Source: Hyphomicrobiales bacterium (GTDB lineage: Bacteria; Pseudomonadota; Alphaproteobacteria; Rhizobiales; Rhizobiaceae). Taken from it: 64,000 bases of DNA. The notes below the pieces were generated by a model, which was not told the origin of the DNA, did no database searches, and saw only the letters and a list, made by a program, of their open reading frames with translations. This document shows, one piece after another, positions 55,834-64,000 of the stretch. Numbering within the stretch: the stretch's first letter is position 1; each line of letters opens with the position of its first letter. The stretch is from positions 60,625-124,624 of the forward strand of contig UCFC01000014.1 in the NCBI GenBank assembly GCA_900471515.1. The letters are read 5' to 3'. Position numbers and translations under genes: made by a program.

Positions 55834-58293
55834 ATGGTTAGACTTCTTGGATATTTCTTCGGGATAGCATGTGTCCTGTTCCTGGGCGCTGCGGCGGTTG
55901 TTGCCGTCTACATTGCCAATGTCGCGAAGGATCTTCCTGATTACGCCGTGCTCAACAGCTATGCGCCGCCGGTTACGACCCGCGTTCACGCCGGCAATGG
56001 TGCGCTCATGGCCGAATACGCCAAGGAAAAGCGCCTCTTCCTGCCGATCCAGGCCATCCCCGACCGCGTGAAGGCCGCCTTCCTTTCGGCCGAAGACAAG
56101 AATTTCTACAACCATCCGGGCGTCGACCTGACCGGCCTTGGCCGCGCCATCCTCGTCAACCTCCAGAATTTCGGTTCCGGCCGCCGCCCGGTCGGCGCAT
56201 CGACGATCACCCAGCAGGTCGCCAAGAACTTTCTCCTGACCTCGGACCAGACGATCGACCGCAAGATCAAGGAAGCGATCCTCTCCTTCCGCATCGAACA
56301 GGCCTACAGCAAGGACAAGATCCTCGAACTCTATCTCAACGAGATCTTCTTCGGCCTGAATTCCTACGGCATCGGCAGCGCCGCGCTCACCTATTTCAAC
56401 AAGTCGGTCACGGAACTGACGATCGCCGAATCCGCCTATCTCGCATCGCTGCCGAAAGGCCCGGCCAACTACCATCCCTTCCGCCATCCGGATGCCGCGC
56501 TTGAACGCCGCAACTGGGTGATCGACCGCATGGTCGAGAACGGCTACGTGAGCCAGAGCGACGGTGAGGATGCCAAGAAGCAGCCGCTCGGCGTCACGGC
56601 CCGCAACAGCGGCCCCTCTCTGTTCGCCTCCGATTATTTCGCCGAGGCTGTCCGTCGCCAGCTCATCGATCAGTATGGCGAGAAGTCGCTTTACGAAGGC
56701 GGTCTTTCGGTGCGCACCTCGCTCGATCCGCAGCTGCAGCTCTATGCGCGCAAGGCGCTGCAGGATGGCCTGACCAATTACGACGAACGCCGTGGTTTTC
56801 ACGGGCCGATCAAGCAGATCAGCACGTCCGGCGACTGGGGGCCGGCGCTTGCCGAAATACCCGCTCTCTCCGACGTGCCGGAATGGCGCCTGGCGGTCGT
56901 GCTCGCCGTTTCCAACGACGGCGTCGATATCGGCCTCCAGCCGTCGAAGGACGGAGGCGGCAAGGTTTCGACCGAGCGCGAGCGCGGCTCGATTGCCGCC
57001 AAGGACATGCAATGGGCGTTCCGCTCCGCCACTGGCGACCGCAAGACGACGAAGTCGCCGGTCGGCGTCGTCTCGGCGGGCGATGTCGTTTACGTCGAGC
57101 GCCTCGGCGGTGACGGTTCCACCTCCTACCGCCTGCGCCAGCCGCCGAAGGTGCAGGGCGGCCTCGTCGCCATGGACCCGAAGACCGGCCGCGTTCTCGC
57201 CATGGTCGGCGGCTTCTCCTATGCCCAGTCGGAATTCAACCGCGCCACGCAGGCCATGCGCCAGCCGGGCTCCTCCTTCAAGCCCTTCGTCTACGCCGCC
57301 GCCATGGACAACGGCTATACGCCGGCCTCGGTCATCATGGATGCGCCGATCGAGATCGTTTCGGGCGGCCAGGTCTGGAAGCCGGAAAACTACGGCGGCG
57401 AAGTCGGCGGCCCCTCGACGCTGCGCTCGGGCATCGAGAATTCGCGCAACCTGATGACGGTGCGCCTCGCCAACGACCTCGGCATGAATATCGTCGCCGA
57501 ATATGCAGAGCGCTTCGGCATTTACGACAAGATGCCGCCACTGCTTGCCATGTCGCTCGGCTCGGGCGAAACGACGGTGCTGCGCATGGTTTCGGCCTAT
57601 TCGGTCATCGCCAATGGCGGCAAGCAGATCAAGCCGACGCTGATCGACCGCATCCAGGACCGTTACGGCAAGACGATCTTCAAGCATGAGGAGCGTCTCT
57701 GCGAAGGCTGCAATGCCGGCGACTGGCAGAACCAGGAAGAACCCAACATCGTCGACAACCGCGAACAGGTTCTCGATCCGATGACCTCCTACCAGATCAC
57801 CTCGATGATGCAGGGTGTCATCCAGCGCGGCACGGCTGCCGGCAAGATCGATCTCGGCGGCCGCGACGTTGCCGGCAAGACCGGCACGACCAACGACGAG
57901 AAGGACGCCTGGTTCGTCGGCTTCACGCCGGATCTGGTGGCCGGTCTCTACCTGGGCTTCGACACGCCGGCCCCGCTCGGCCGCGGCGGCACGGGCGGCG
58001 TTCTCTCGGCGCCGATCTTCAACGAATTCATGCAGGCTGCCGTCAAGGACATGCCGGAATCCAAATTCGTCGTCCCGGCCGGCATGAACATGATCGCGAT
58101 CAACCGCAAGACCGGCATGGCTGCTGTCGACGGCGAGCCGGGCACCATCATCGAGGCCTTCAAGCCGGGCACCGGCCCGGCCGACAGCTTCTCCGTCATC
58201 GGCATGGACGGCACGATGGCGCCGGAAGAAATCCTGCGCACATCGCCGCAGGCAAACCAGGCGGTGCAGACCAACACGCCCGGCCTGTTCTGA
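55834..58293 (+). CDS. mrcA: Penicillin-binding protein 1A
   Basis: A bifunctional peptidoglycan polymerase. 819 residues: one N-terminal membrane helix (FFGIACVLFLGAAAVVAVYI), GT51 glycosyltransferase with SAEDKNFYNHPGVDLTG and GASTITQQVAKNFLL, an OB-like insertion, and the transpeptidase with SxxK in QPGSSFKPFVYAA, SxN in IENSRNLMTV and KTG in VAGKTGTTNDEKDA. 272 bases of sequence without a gene separate it from amiC. It is followed by prfB. Confidence 0.96.
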   Translation: MVRLLGYFFGIACVLFLGAAAVVAVYIANVAKDLPDYAVLNSYAPPVTTRVHAGNGALMAEYAKEKRLFLPIQAIPDRVKAAFLSAEDKNFYNHPGVDLTGLGRAILVNLQNFGSGRRPVGASTITQQVAKNFLLTSDQTIDRKIKEAILSFRIEQAYSKDKILELYLNEIFFGLNSYGIGSAALTYFNKSVTELTIAESAYLASLPKGPANYHPFRHPDAALERRNWVIDRMVENGYVSQSDGEDAKKQPLGVTARNSGPSLFASDYFAEAVRRQLIDQYGEKSLYEGGLSVRTSLDPQLQLYARKALQDGLTNYDERRGFHGPIKQISTSGDWGPALAEIPALSDVPEWRLAVVLAVSNDGVDIGLQPSKDGGGKVSTERERGSIAAKDMQWAFRSATGDRKTTKSPVGVVSAGDVVYVERLGGDGSTSYRLRQPPKVQGGLVAMDPKTGRVLAMVGGFSYAQSEFNRATQAMRQPGSSFKPFVYAAAMDNGYTPASVIMDAPIEIVSGGQVWKPENYGGEVGGPSTLRSGIENSRNLMTVRLANDLGMNIVAEYAERFGIYDKMPPLLAMSLGSGETTVLRMVSAYSVIANGGKQIKPTLIDRIQDRYGKTIFKHEERLCEGCNAGDWQNQEEPNIVDNREQVLDPMTSYQITSMMQGVIQRGTAAGKIDLGGRDVAGKTGTTNDEKDAWFVGFTPDLVAGLYLGFDTPAPLGRGGTGGVLSAPIFNEFMQAAVKDMPESKFVVPAGMNMIAINRKTGMAAVDGEPGTIIEAFKPGTGPADSFSVIGMDGTMAPEEILRTSPQANQAVQTNTPGLF

Positions 58294-58394
58294 CCGGAAC
58301 CGATTTCCTTTGCGCCCGCCGCGGCTCTTTACATCCGCGGCGGGCCTCTCTATGTCACCAGCCTTACAGAATACCGAAGCAAAGAAGCAGGAAA

Positions 58395-59526
58395 ATGCGA
58401 GCGGAAATCCAGAACGTAGTCGATGAAACCAAGCAGGCTATCACCCTGCTGAGGAGGCATCTTTGACTGGGACCAGGCGATAAGACGACTGGACTGGTTG
58501 AACAACAAGGCAGAGGATCCCAGCCTCTGGAACGATGCGCAGGAAGCGCAGAAGCTGATGCGCGAGCGCCAGCAGCTCGATGACGGAATCAATGGCGTCA
58601 GGGCGCTGGAGCAGCAGCTTTCCGACAATATCGAGCTTGTCGAACTCGGCGAGGAAGAGGGCGACGAGAGCATCGTCAAGGAAGCCGAAGATGCGCTGAA
58701 GGGCCTGCAGGCCGAGGCTGCGCGCCGGCAGGTCGAGGCCATGCTCTCGGGCGAGGCCGACGGCAACGACACCTATCTGGAAATTCATTCCGGCGCCGGC
58801 GGCACGGAAAGCCAGGACTGGGCGAACATGCTTCTGCGCATGTATACCCGCTGGGCCGAGCGCCAGCGCTTCAAGGTCGAGCTCATGGAAGTGCATGACG
58901 GCGAAGAAGCCGGCATCAAGTCCGCGACCTTGCTGGTCAAGGGCCACAATGCCTATGGTTGGCTGAAGACGGAATCGGGCGTGCATCGCCTCGTGCGCAT
59001 CTCGCCCTATGACAGCAACGCGCGCCGCCATACGTCCTTCTCGTCGATCTGGGTCTATCCGGTCGTTGACGATTCGATCAACATCGAGATCAACGAAAGC
59101 GATTGCCGCATCGACACCTACCGCTCGTCGGGCGCCGGCGGTCAGCACGTCAACACGACGGACTCGGCCGTGCGCATCACCCACATTCCGACCGGCATCG
59201 TCGTGGCCTGCCAGCAGGAACGCTCGCAGCACAAGAACCGCGCCAAGGCGTGGGAAATGCTGCGTGCCCGCATGTACGAAGCCGAGCTGAAAAAGCGCGA
59301 GGAAGCTGCCAATGCCGAAGCCGCGTCCAAGACGGATATCGGCTGGGGCCACCAGATCCGCTCCTACGTCCTGCAGCCCTACCAGCTCGTGAAGGACCTG
59401 CGGACCGGCGTCGCAAGCACCGCTCCTGATGACGTGCTCGATGGCGACTTGAACCCGTTCATGGAAGCGGCCCTCGCGCACCGCATCAGCGGCGCAGCCG
59501 ATGCCGTCGTCGACGACGTCGATTGA
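58395..59526 (+). CDS. prfB: Peptide chain release factor 2, with programmed +1 frameshift
   Basis: Ends translation at UGA and UAA. Frame 1 runs from ATG 58395 for 23 codons to CTT TGA (58461-58466); skipping T58464 continues at GAC 58465 for 353 residues, 376 in total. AGGAGG at 58452-58457 acts as the internal Shine-Dalgarno sequence. GGQ is in [13 protein letters not shown]. The stop-codon recognition tripeptide reads SPY ([13 protein letters not shown]) where E. coli has SPF. The product regulates its own synthesis: low RF2 allows the shift at UGA. An annotation starting at 58498 would miss the N-terminus. Confidence 0.95.
58451..58467 (+). promoter_or_regulatory. prfB +1 frameshift site
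   Basis: GAGGAGGCATCTTTGAC: an SD-like AGGAGG three bases before CTT, then an in-frame TGA followed by C. This is the classical RF2 recoding signal. Confidence 0.93.
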
Positions 59527-59550
59527 GCGGCAAGGATAGCGTCGAGATGA

Positions 59551-59573
59551 AGCCCCGGAAACGGGGCTTTTTT
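59551..59573 (+). terminator. prfB terminator
   Basis: AGCCCCG / CGGGGCT stem with a GAAA tetraloop, followed by TTTTT, 24 bases after the prfB stop. A textbook intrinsic terminator. Confidence 0.92.
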
Positions 59574-59636
59574 CGTTTCAGGAGGACGGCGAGGGGGGGG
59601 CGATCCGCATCCGGCACGGTCAGAGATCGGTGGCGC

Positions 59637-60170
59637 TCAGTTTGTCGCCTTCTCCACCGTAATGTCCCCGAACTCATCGATCAGCACTGTCCAGCCGTCG
59701 GGCTCGGCGGCTGGATCGGTCTTCAGATAGACCGTGGCGAAAAGGCCCGGTTCCTTGATGAAGCCGCTCGAATTTTCGGGCCGGATGTCGGTGACATAGG
59801 GCTTGAGATCGCTGATTTCCTGCAGTTCCACCGTCGAGACGACGGCAGGCCCGGCGTCATTCTGGGCAATCTGCTGCAGAAAGACCTTGGAAGTCTTGTC
59901 GGGCTGGCGCACGGCGAAGAGCTTGTAATAGCCGTGGCGTTGCCGGGTCTCGGCGTCGGCTCGGCCCATATCCTGGTTGCTGACGCTTTGCGTGGTCGTC
60001 GGGGCGCGCTCGACCGGCAGCAAATTGCCGTCGTCTTCCCAATAGCCTGTGCTGGTCGCAAAAATGACCGCAGCCGGCAGGATATCGTCGTGAACGGTCT
60101 GCGCCTCGGCGGCGATCGCCCAACCCGAAGCCAGGAGCATCGTGATAATTGCCTGCCGTATCGCCGCCAT
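59637..60170 (-). CDS. Exported protein of unknown function
   Basis: A 177-residue protein with a signal peptide (IITMLLASGWAIAAEAQ). The mature part has conserved-looking pieces DDILPAAVIFATSTGYWED and YVTDIRPENSSGFIKEPGLF and no cysteine or membrane helix. I recognise no family. The start overlaps the nadK stop region (ATG 60170, nadK ends 60172), so it is translated from the same message downstream of nadK. Confidence 0.8.
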   Translation of the reverse strand: MAAIRQAIITMLLASGWAIAAEAQTVHDDILPAAVIFATSTGYWEDDGNLLPVERAPTTTQSVSNQDMGRADAETRQRHGYYKLFAVRQPDKTSKVFLQQIAQNDAGPAVVSTVELQEISDLKPYVTDIRPENSSGFIKEPGLFATVYLKTDPAAEPDGWTVLIDEFGDITVEKATN

Positions 60171-60171
60171 C

Positions 60172-60945
60172 TCAGTCCTCGAATTGTTCTGCCAAAATCC
60201 GGTCCGACCATGAGCGGTCGGGATCGGAAAGGATGCGTGCGGTCATGTCCTCCGACTGGGCGATGCGCACATGCAGCACGGATTTGATCTCCGTATTGTC
60301 GGCAACTGCGTTTACCGGCCGTTTTTCCGGTTCCAATATATGGATATCGACCGTCACCCGGTTCGGAAGCAGCGCCCCGCGCCAGCGCCGCGGCCGGAAG
60401 GCGCTGACCGGCGTCATGGCGAGCAGGGGCGCGTCAAGCGGCAGGATCGGGCCGTGGGCCGAAAGATTGTAGGCGGTCGAACCCGCAGGCGTCGCCACCA
60501 TCAGACCGTCGCAGATCAGTTCCCCCAGCCGCACGCGCCCGTCGATTTCCACCCTGAGCTTCGCCGCCTGATAGGATTGCCGGAAAAGATAGACCTCGTT
60601 GATGGCGAGCGCCGAGGAACTGCTGCCGTCGGCGTTGGTTGTCGTCATTTTCAGCGGGTGAAAGGCATTCTCGACGGCGGCACAGATGCGGTCGTGCAGG
60701 TCCGTGGTCCTGTAATCGTTCATCAGGAAGCCGACCGAGCCGCAATTCATGCCGTAGACGAGCTTGCCGCTGTTCATGGTGCTGTGCAGCGTCTGAAGCA
60801 TGAAGCCGTCGCCGCCGAGCGCGACAATGACATCGGCCTCGTTTGCGGGCACATCGCCGTAAAGGCGAATCAATTCGTCGCGCGCGGCAAGTGCTTCCGT
60901 GGTCGGCGAGGCGATAAATGAAAGCGTCTGGAATGAACGGCCCAT
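60172..60945 (-). CDS. nadK: NAD kinase
   Basis: Phosphorylates NAD+ to NADP+. 257 residues, short for the family but typical of rhizobia. The GGDG motif is in VIVALGGDGFMLQTL and the second conserved block is DGLMVATPAGSTAYNLSA, with NAVADNTEIK towards the end. It is followed by the exported protein gene with overlapping ends. Confidence 0.95.
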   Translation of the reverse strand: MGRSFQTLSFIASPTTEALAARDELIRLYGDVPANEADVIVALGGDGFMLQTLHSTMNSGKLVYGMNCGSVGFLMNDYRTTDLHDRICAAVENAFHPLKMTTTNADGSSSSALAINEVYLFRQSYQAAKLRVEIDGRVRLGELICDGLMVATPAGSTAYNLSAHGPILPLDAPLLAMTPVSAFRPRRWRGALLPNRVTVDIHILEPEKRPVNAVADNTEIKSVLHVRIAQSEDMTARILSDPDRSWSDRILAEQFED

Positions 60946-61209
60946 GCAATGCCCTTTGTTATGCTGCTCTAGCTAAAGGATAAAGGGCTTGTGCGACAAG
61001 ACGTTTTGCGCTGCGGGCCGAAGTTCGGCCGATCGTGAGCCCACCGTAAATCACCCGTGATTGTGATGGCGAACACGTCCATATTAAGTCCGGCAGGCTT
61101 TTCCGGGCCGGAACATTGGCCGGCAGCCTGCTGTGGATAGGTTCGCCGGGCTCCCGGAAGGGGCAAAATTTCTTTACAAAAGATCAGAATCTGCTACTTC
61201 GCAGCCATT

Positions 61210-61285
<76 letters not shown>

Positions 61286-61391
61286 GTTTTCCAGGCCACT
61301 CCATTAGATGAACGGAGACTGAAGGGTCGATTCAGCGGCAATTCAGGGGCTCCGGGTCATTGTCGCTTCATCAGAAACGAGGAAGTGAGCC

Positions 61392-61709
61392 ATGAGGATC
61401 TCCAGCCTTCTCCTAGCAGCCGCCCTTTCGGCCGGTACTTTGTTCTCCGCCGTAGCCCCGGCTGCGGCCATCCCTCTCGAGCGTCCGGCAGTCTCGCAAC
61501 AGGGCGATGTCATCCAGGTTCGCGGCGGCGACCGCGATCGGGGTGATCGCGATTGGGGCGATCGCCGTGACTGGCGCGAGCGCCGCCATTGGCGAGAACG
61601 CCGTCACTGGCGCCCGGTCTGGGGTTATGAACGCCGCTGGAACCCGTGGCGCGAGCGCCACTATTGGCGCCGCCACCACGGCGGACCCTATTGGCTCTAC
61701 CGGAGCTGA
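61392..61709 (+). CDS. Small exported Arg/Trp/His-rich protein
   Basis: A 105-residue protein from ATG 61392 (MRISSLLLAAALSAG). The signal peptide ends near APAAAIP. The mature part is dominated by short repeats of the type RERRHW and GDRDWGDRRDW, followed by WNPWRERHYWRRHHGGPYW; the DNA shows matching 18-base imperfect repeats. Such proteins are frequent in rhizobial genomes and have no known role; binding of wall polymers or metal is possible but not shown. GAGGAAG lies just upstream. Confidence 0.8.
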   Translation: MRISSLLLAAALSAGTLFSAVAPAAAIPLERPAVSQQGDVIQVRGGDRDRGDRDWGDRRDWRERRHWRERRHWRPVWGYERRWNPWRERHYWRRHHGGPYWLYRS

Positions 61710-61835
61710 CGACCGAGCAAGCCACGCTCCATATCCCGGCAAAATCCCGTCGCAGGGCTTCGAGCTTGCGGCGGGATTTTCGTTTGGCTGCTGTTTCGCG
61801 CATATCCGCTTTGTGTCCGGTGACGCGTCCGGCGC

Positions 61836-61973
61836 TCACTTCTGCGCGGGCTCGTTCACGCTCGATTCGATCTTCTCGCCGTTGCCGGTCTGCCCCGCAC
61901 CCGACGGTGACATCATCGCGATGCTGAGCACCGAAGCAATCATCACGGCAACGACGGCAATCATCAGGCGCAT
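61836..61973 (-). CDS. Small single-helix membrane or exported protein
   Basis: A 45-residue protein from ATG 61973 (MRLMIAVVAV), with AGGGA about nine bases upstream; a first ATG six bases earlier sits too close to that site. The N-terminal 22 residues are one hydrophobic helix or signal; the rest is short and polar (GQTGNGEKIESSVNEPAQK). It lies 64 bases downstream of another small membrane gene on the same strand. No family is recognised. Confidence 0.6.
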   Translation of the reverse strand: MRLMIAVVAVMIASVLSIAMMSPSGAGQTGNGEKIESSVNEPAQK

Positions 61974-62037
61974 GGACATTCTTCCCTGTTTGTCTGCGGG
62001 GATTAAACGTCCGACGGCTTTACCGGTTCCGGGTCCG

Positions 62038-62196
62038 CTATTGTGCGGAAGGCGGTGGATTCGATGGCGTTGTCGAGGGTGCCAGCGGATCGGGCTGGCG
62101 GATCGGGTGTGACCTGTCCACCCAGATGATGCTCAAGATGACCATGACGAGGACCGCAATGAAGAGTACGCCGAAGATCAGCGGTCGAAATGCCAT
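62038..62196 (-). CDS. Small single-helix membrane protein
   Basis: A 52-residue protein from ATG 62196 (MAFRPLIFGV) with AAGGAAA upstream; the in-frame ATG at 62280 adds 28 residues with little support. One long hydrophobic helix (LIFGVLFIAVLVMVILSIIW) followed by a Pro/Ser-rich periplasmic-type tail. Function is unknown. Its neighbour on the same strand has the same size and layout. Confidence 0.65.
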   Translation of the reverse strand: MAFRPLIFGVLFIAVLVMVILSIIWVDRSHPIRQPDPLAPSTTPSNPPPSAQ

Positions 62197-62361
62197 GATG
62201 CGGATTTCCTTTTTACCGGTGCCCCGAGGGTAAAATGCGGTGCCGATCTTAACGACCGGCACGCCCTTTCCAAGGCCCAATATGGACTATGAGGGCAGGT
62301 GTTCAACCGCGATCCTTCCCTCCTTGCGAGGCCGATCAAGGGTGATCCGCCGGGTGTGAAC

Positions 62362-63252
62362 CTATGCCTTCAGGTGCAGCCTTGCCGCATAAAGGGCAAT
62401 TGCCGCGGCATTCGATACGTTCAGCGACTTGATGGCGCCGGGCATGTCGAGCCGGGCAAGCGCGCTTACCGTCTCTCGCGTCTTCTGCCGCAGGCCCTTG
62501 CCTTCGGAGCCGAGCACCAGCGCGATTCTGCCGCCCGAGAACGTGCCTTCGAGTGCAGCCGGTCCTTCCGAATCGAGGCCGATCGTGAAGAAGCCGAGCT
62601 TGTGCAATTCGCCGAGCGCGTCCGAAAGATTGGTGATCTGTATATAAGGAATGAGTTCGAGCGCGCCGGAGGCCGATTTGGCAAGCACGCCCGATTCGGT
62701 CGGGCTGTGTCTCTGGGTGGTGATGACGGCGCCCGCGTTGAAGGCGACGGCCGAGCGCATGATGGCGCCGACATTGTGCGGATCCGTCACCTGATCGAGC
62801 ACGAGAAGCAGCGGACTGCCCTTCAGTGCTTCCAGCCGCCGGACGGGCAGGGGCCGGGTTTCCAGCATCACGCCCTGATGGATCGCTTCGGGGCCGAGCA
62901 CCCTGTCGATATCGTGGGGAGAAACCATGTCGACGGGAATGCCGATCGCTTCCGCGTCGATTTCCAGCCGTGCCAGCGCGTTCTGCGTCACCGACAGCCT
63001 GATGTTCCTGCGCTCGGGATTTTCAAGCGCGGCACGAACCGTGTGAAGGCCGTAAAGGAAGACCTGGTCGGGCGCGAGCGCCGGCGGTTTCCAGTCGTCC
63101 GCGCCACGTTTGCGCTTTTGTGGTGCGGGCGTCGGGATCTCGCCGCGTTCGCGCTTGGCGTCGCGATGCGCCCGCCTCAGCGTTGCGTAATGCGTGTCCT
63201 TTGCGGACTTGTCGGTGGCGGGCTTCCCGCCGGATTTGTTATCTTTGCTCAT
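62362..63252 (-). CDS. rlmB: 23S rRNA 2'-O-methyltransferase, RlmB/TrmH type
   Basis: A SpoU-class methyltransferase, 296 residues, with a deep-knot SAM domain. A basic N-terminal extension of about 60 residues (RRAHRDAKRERGE) precedes the substrate-binding domain (VFLYGLHTVRAALENP). The three SpoU motifs are LVLDQVTDPHNVGAIMRSA, IALVLGSEGKGL and LNVSNAAAIALY. RlmB methylates G2251 of 23S rRNA in E. coli; assignment to that exact site is by family similarity. Confidence 0.9.
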   Translation of the reverse strand: MSKDNKSGGKPATDKSAKDTHYATLRRAHRDAKRERGEIPTPAPQKRKRGADDWKPPALAPDQVFLYGLHTVRAALENPERRNIRLSVTQNALARLEIDAEAIGIPVDMVSPHDIDRVLGPEAIHQGVMLETRPLPVRRLEALKGSPLLLVLDQVTDPHNVGAIMRSAVAFNAGAVITTQRHSPTESGVLAKSASGALELIPYIQITNLSDALGELHKLGFFTIGLDSEGPAALEGTFSGGRIALVLGSEGKGLRQKTRETVSALARLDMPGAIKSLNVSNAAAIALYAARLHLKA

Positions 63253-63456
63253 GCGGCTTTATAACGATGGCGTCTGTTGCCGCATAGGCCTTCTTTCATG
63301 TGCCGGCTTTCAACAGGCGATGAAATTTTTCCTGTCTTTTCCATTGTCATCGTGTTGACAGACTGAAATCGTCCGGTCATATACGCGGCGCAGACGACGG
63401 GGCGGCAACGCTTCAAAGTCTGACGAACTTGGTCTTCACGATCCGGACGAAAAACT

Positions 63457-63541
63457 GGAGAGATGCCCGAGTGGTTAAAGGGGACGGACTGTAAATCCGT
63501 TGGCTCAGCCTACGTTGGTTCAAATCCAACTCTCTCCACCA
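63457..63541 (+). tRNA. tRNA-Tyr (anticodon GTA)
   Basis: An 85-base class II tRNA with encoded CCA. Acceptor GGAGAGA pairs with TCTCTCC, anticodon stem ACGGA/TCCGT with loop CTGTAAA, a long variable arm, T arm GTTGGTTCAAATCCAAC. Anticodon GTA reads tyrosine codons. Confidence 0.97.
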
Positions 63542-63566
63542 TTCGTCATTGGATCGGACCAGCCCC

Positions 63567-63640
63567 GCGGGTATAGCTCAATGGTAGAGCAGCAGCCTTC
63601 CAAGCTGAATACGCGGGTTCGATTCCCGCTACCCGCTCCA
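63567..63640 (+). tRNA. tRNA-Gly (anticodon TCC)
   Basis: A 74-base tRNA with encoded CCA, 25 bases after tRNA-Tyr. Acceptor GCGGGTA pairs with TACCCGC, anticodon stem CAGCC/(A)GCTG around loop CTTCCAA. Anticodon TCC reads GGA glycine codons. Confidence 0.96.
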
Positions 63641-63982
63641 TCTTTCCATCTCCGCAATCAAAGACTGGTCGTGACGCCTTGCGTTCGGGGCCGGGGAGTT
63701 TTGTGCCGCCGCTATCGGGCGATGCTTTCGCCAGCCTTTCCGAAATCAGGAGTCGCCTGAGATGCAGGCCCGGCCCGGCCGTCGATTTTGTCAGGGATTT
63801 CAAATGTTTTGGGGAGGGCGCAGGCGAATCGCCTTGCGGGTTGCGAATTATCTCCCATATGCACCGACACGCCAAGAATGGCGTCTGCAATTAAGTCTTG
63901 CGCAATTTCGCCGAAAGCCTTAAACGGCGGCACTAAACCGGTTCGCCGGGGTCACCCATTTACGTCCACAGGAAGCATTCAA
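63641..63982 (+). other. Leader region upstream of tuf
   Basis: About 340 bases between tRNA-Gly and tuf. The frames crossing it are poor, and the one on the minus strand is a known artefact over tRNA-Gly. The stretch probably contains the tuf promoter and leader; a GGAAG ribosome-binding site lies at 63971-63975. Confidence 0.5.
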
Positions 63983-64000
63983 ATGGCAAAGAGTAAGTTT
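63983..64000 (+). CDS. tuf: Elongation factor Tu, first six codons
   Basis: The window ends after MAKSKF, the standard start of alphaproteobacterial EF-Tu, with AGGAAG eight bases upstream. The tRNA-Tyr, tRNA-Gly, tuf order is typical of the segment that leads to secE-nusG and the ribosomal protein genes. Six residues alone are thin evidence, so the call leans on context. Confidence 0.8.

Noticed and set aside
63546..63890. Open frame on the minus strand across tRNA-Gly encoding a MERVAGIEPAYSAWKAAALPLSYT-like peptide (114 residues)
   Set aside because: This is a well-known annotation artefact: the complement of a tRNA-Gly gene read as protein. The tRNA is intact.

Overview
The window is a GC-rich, gene-dense stretch of an alphaproteobacterial chromosome. 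Protein sequences and gene order point to the Rhizobiaceae, most likely Rhizobium sensu stricto (R. leguminosarum / R. etli group). Supporting signs are the 14-subunit complex I operon with rhizobial extra genes, divK-pleD-rpmG, a short prolyl-tRNA synthetase, GAAC-N7-GAAC type LexA boxes and Rhizobium-type palindromic intergenic repeats. Nothing looks like a prophage, plasmid, transposon or CRISPR array; almost everything is core genome.

Layout. Positions 1-13821 hold the nuo operon from the end of nuoD to nuoN, with two extra genes: a small exported protein between nuoD and nuoE, and a membrane-anchored helix-hairpin-helix protein between nuoF and nuoG whose tail matches a C-terminal extension on NuoE. 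The run continues with birA, RNase J, methylmalonyl-CoA epimerase, an exported protein and a DUF1467 protein. A 756-bp gap follows with a large palindromic repeat, a candidate small RNA and the proS promoter, then proS, the lipoprotein exporter pair lolC/E-lolD, a DUF5680 protein, a probable SOS-induced 28-residue membrane peptide, and dnaE.

Positions 25965-36843 carry smaller units: an MFS exporter with a divergent HxlR regulator, an L,D-transpeptidase divergent from a FemAB-like/TPR protein, dinB with its own LexA box, a GNAT protein, a HAD-like/DUF3572 pair, the cell-cycle pair divK-pleD, a 762-bp gap with a candidate structured RNA, and rpmG. Positions 36937-48479 are mostly on the minus strand: MFS, DUF983, rnr, topA, dprA, plsY, a dihydroorotase-like gene that has lost catalytic residues, and pyrB.

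Positions 48594-64000 hold a repeat, an AidB-like acyl-CoA dehydrogenase, rne with a long leader, amiC, mrcA, prfB with its programmed +1 frameshift, an exported protein, nadK, tRNA-Thr, three small exported or membrane proteins, an RlmB-type methyltransferase, tRNA-Tyr, tRNA-Gly and the first six codons of tuf.

Functional themes are respiration (complex I), RNA decay (RNases J, R and E in one window), envelope growth (AmiC, PBP1A, L,D-transpeptidase, Lol, PlsY), DNA replication and damage response (DnaE, DinB, DprA, TopA, SOS peptide) and cell-cycle control (DivK, PleD). The most promising undescribed element is the 28-codon gene at 22269-22355, which has a LexA box between its -35 and -10 and looks like an analogue of SOS division inhibitors.
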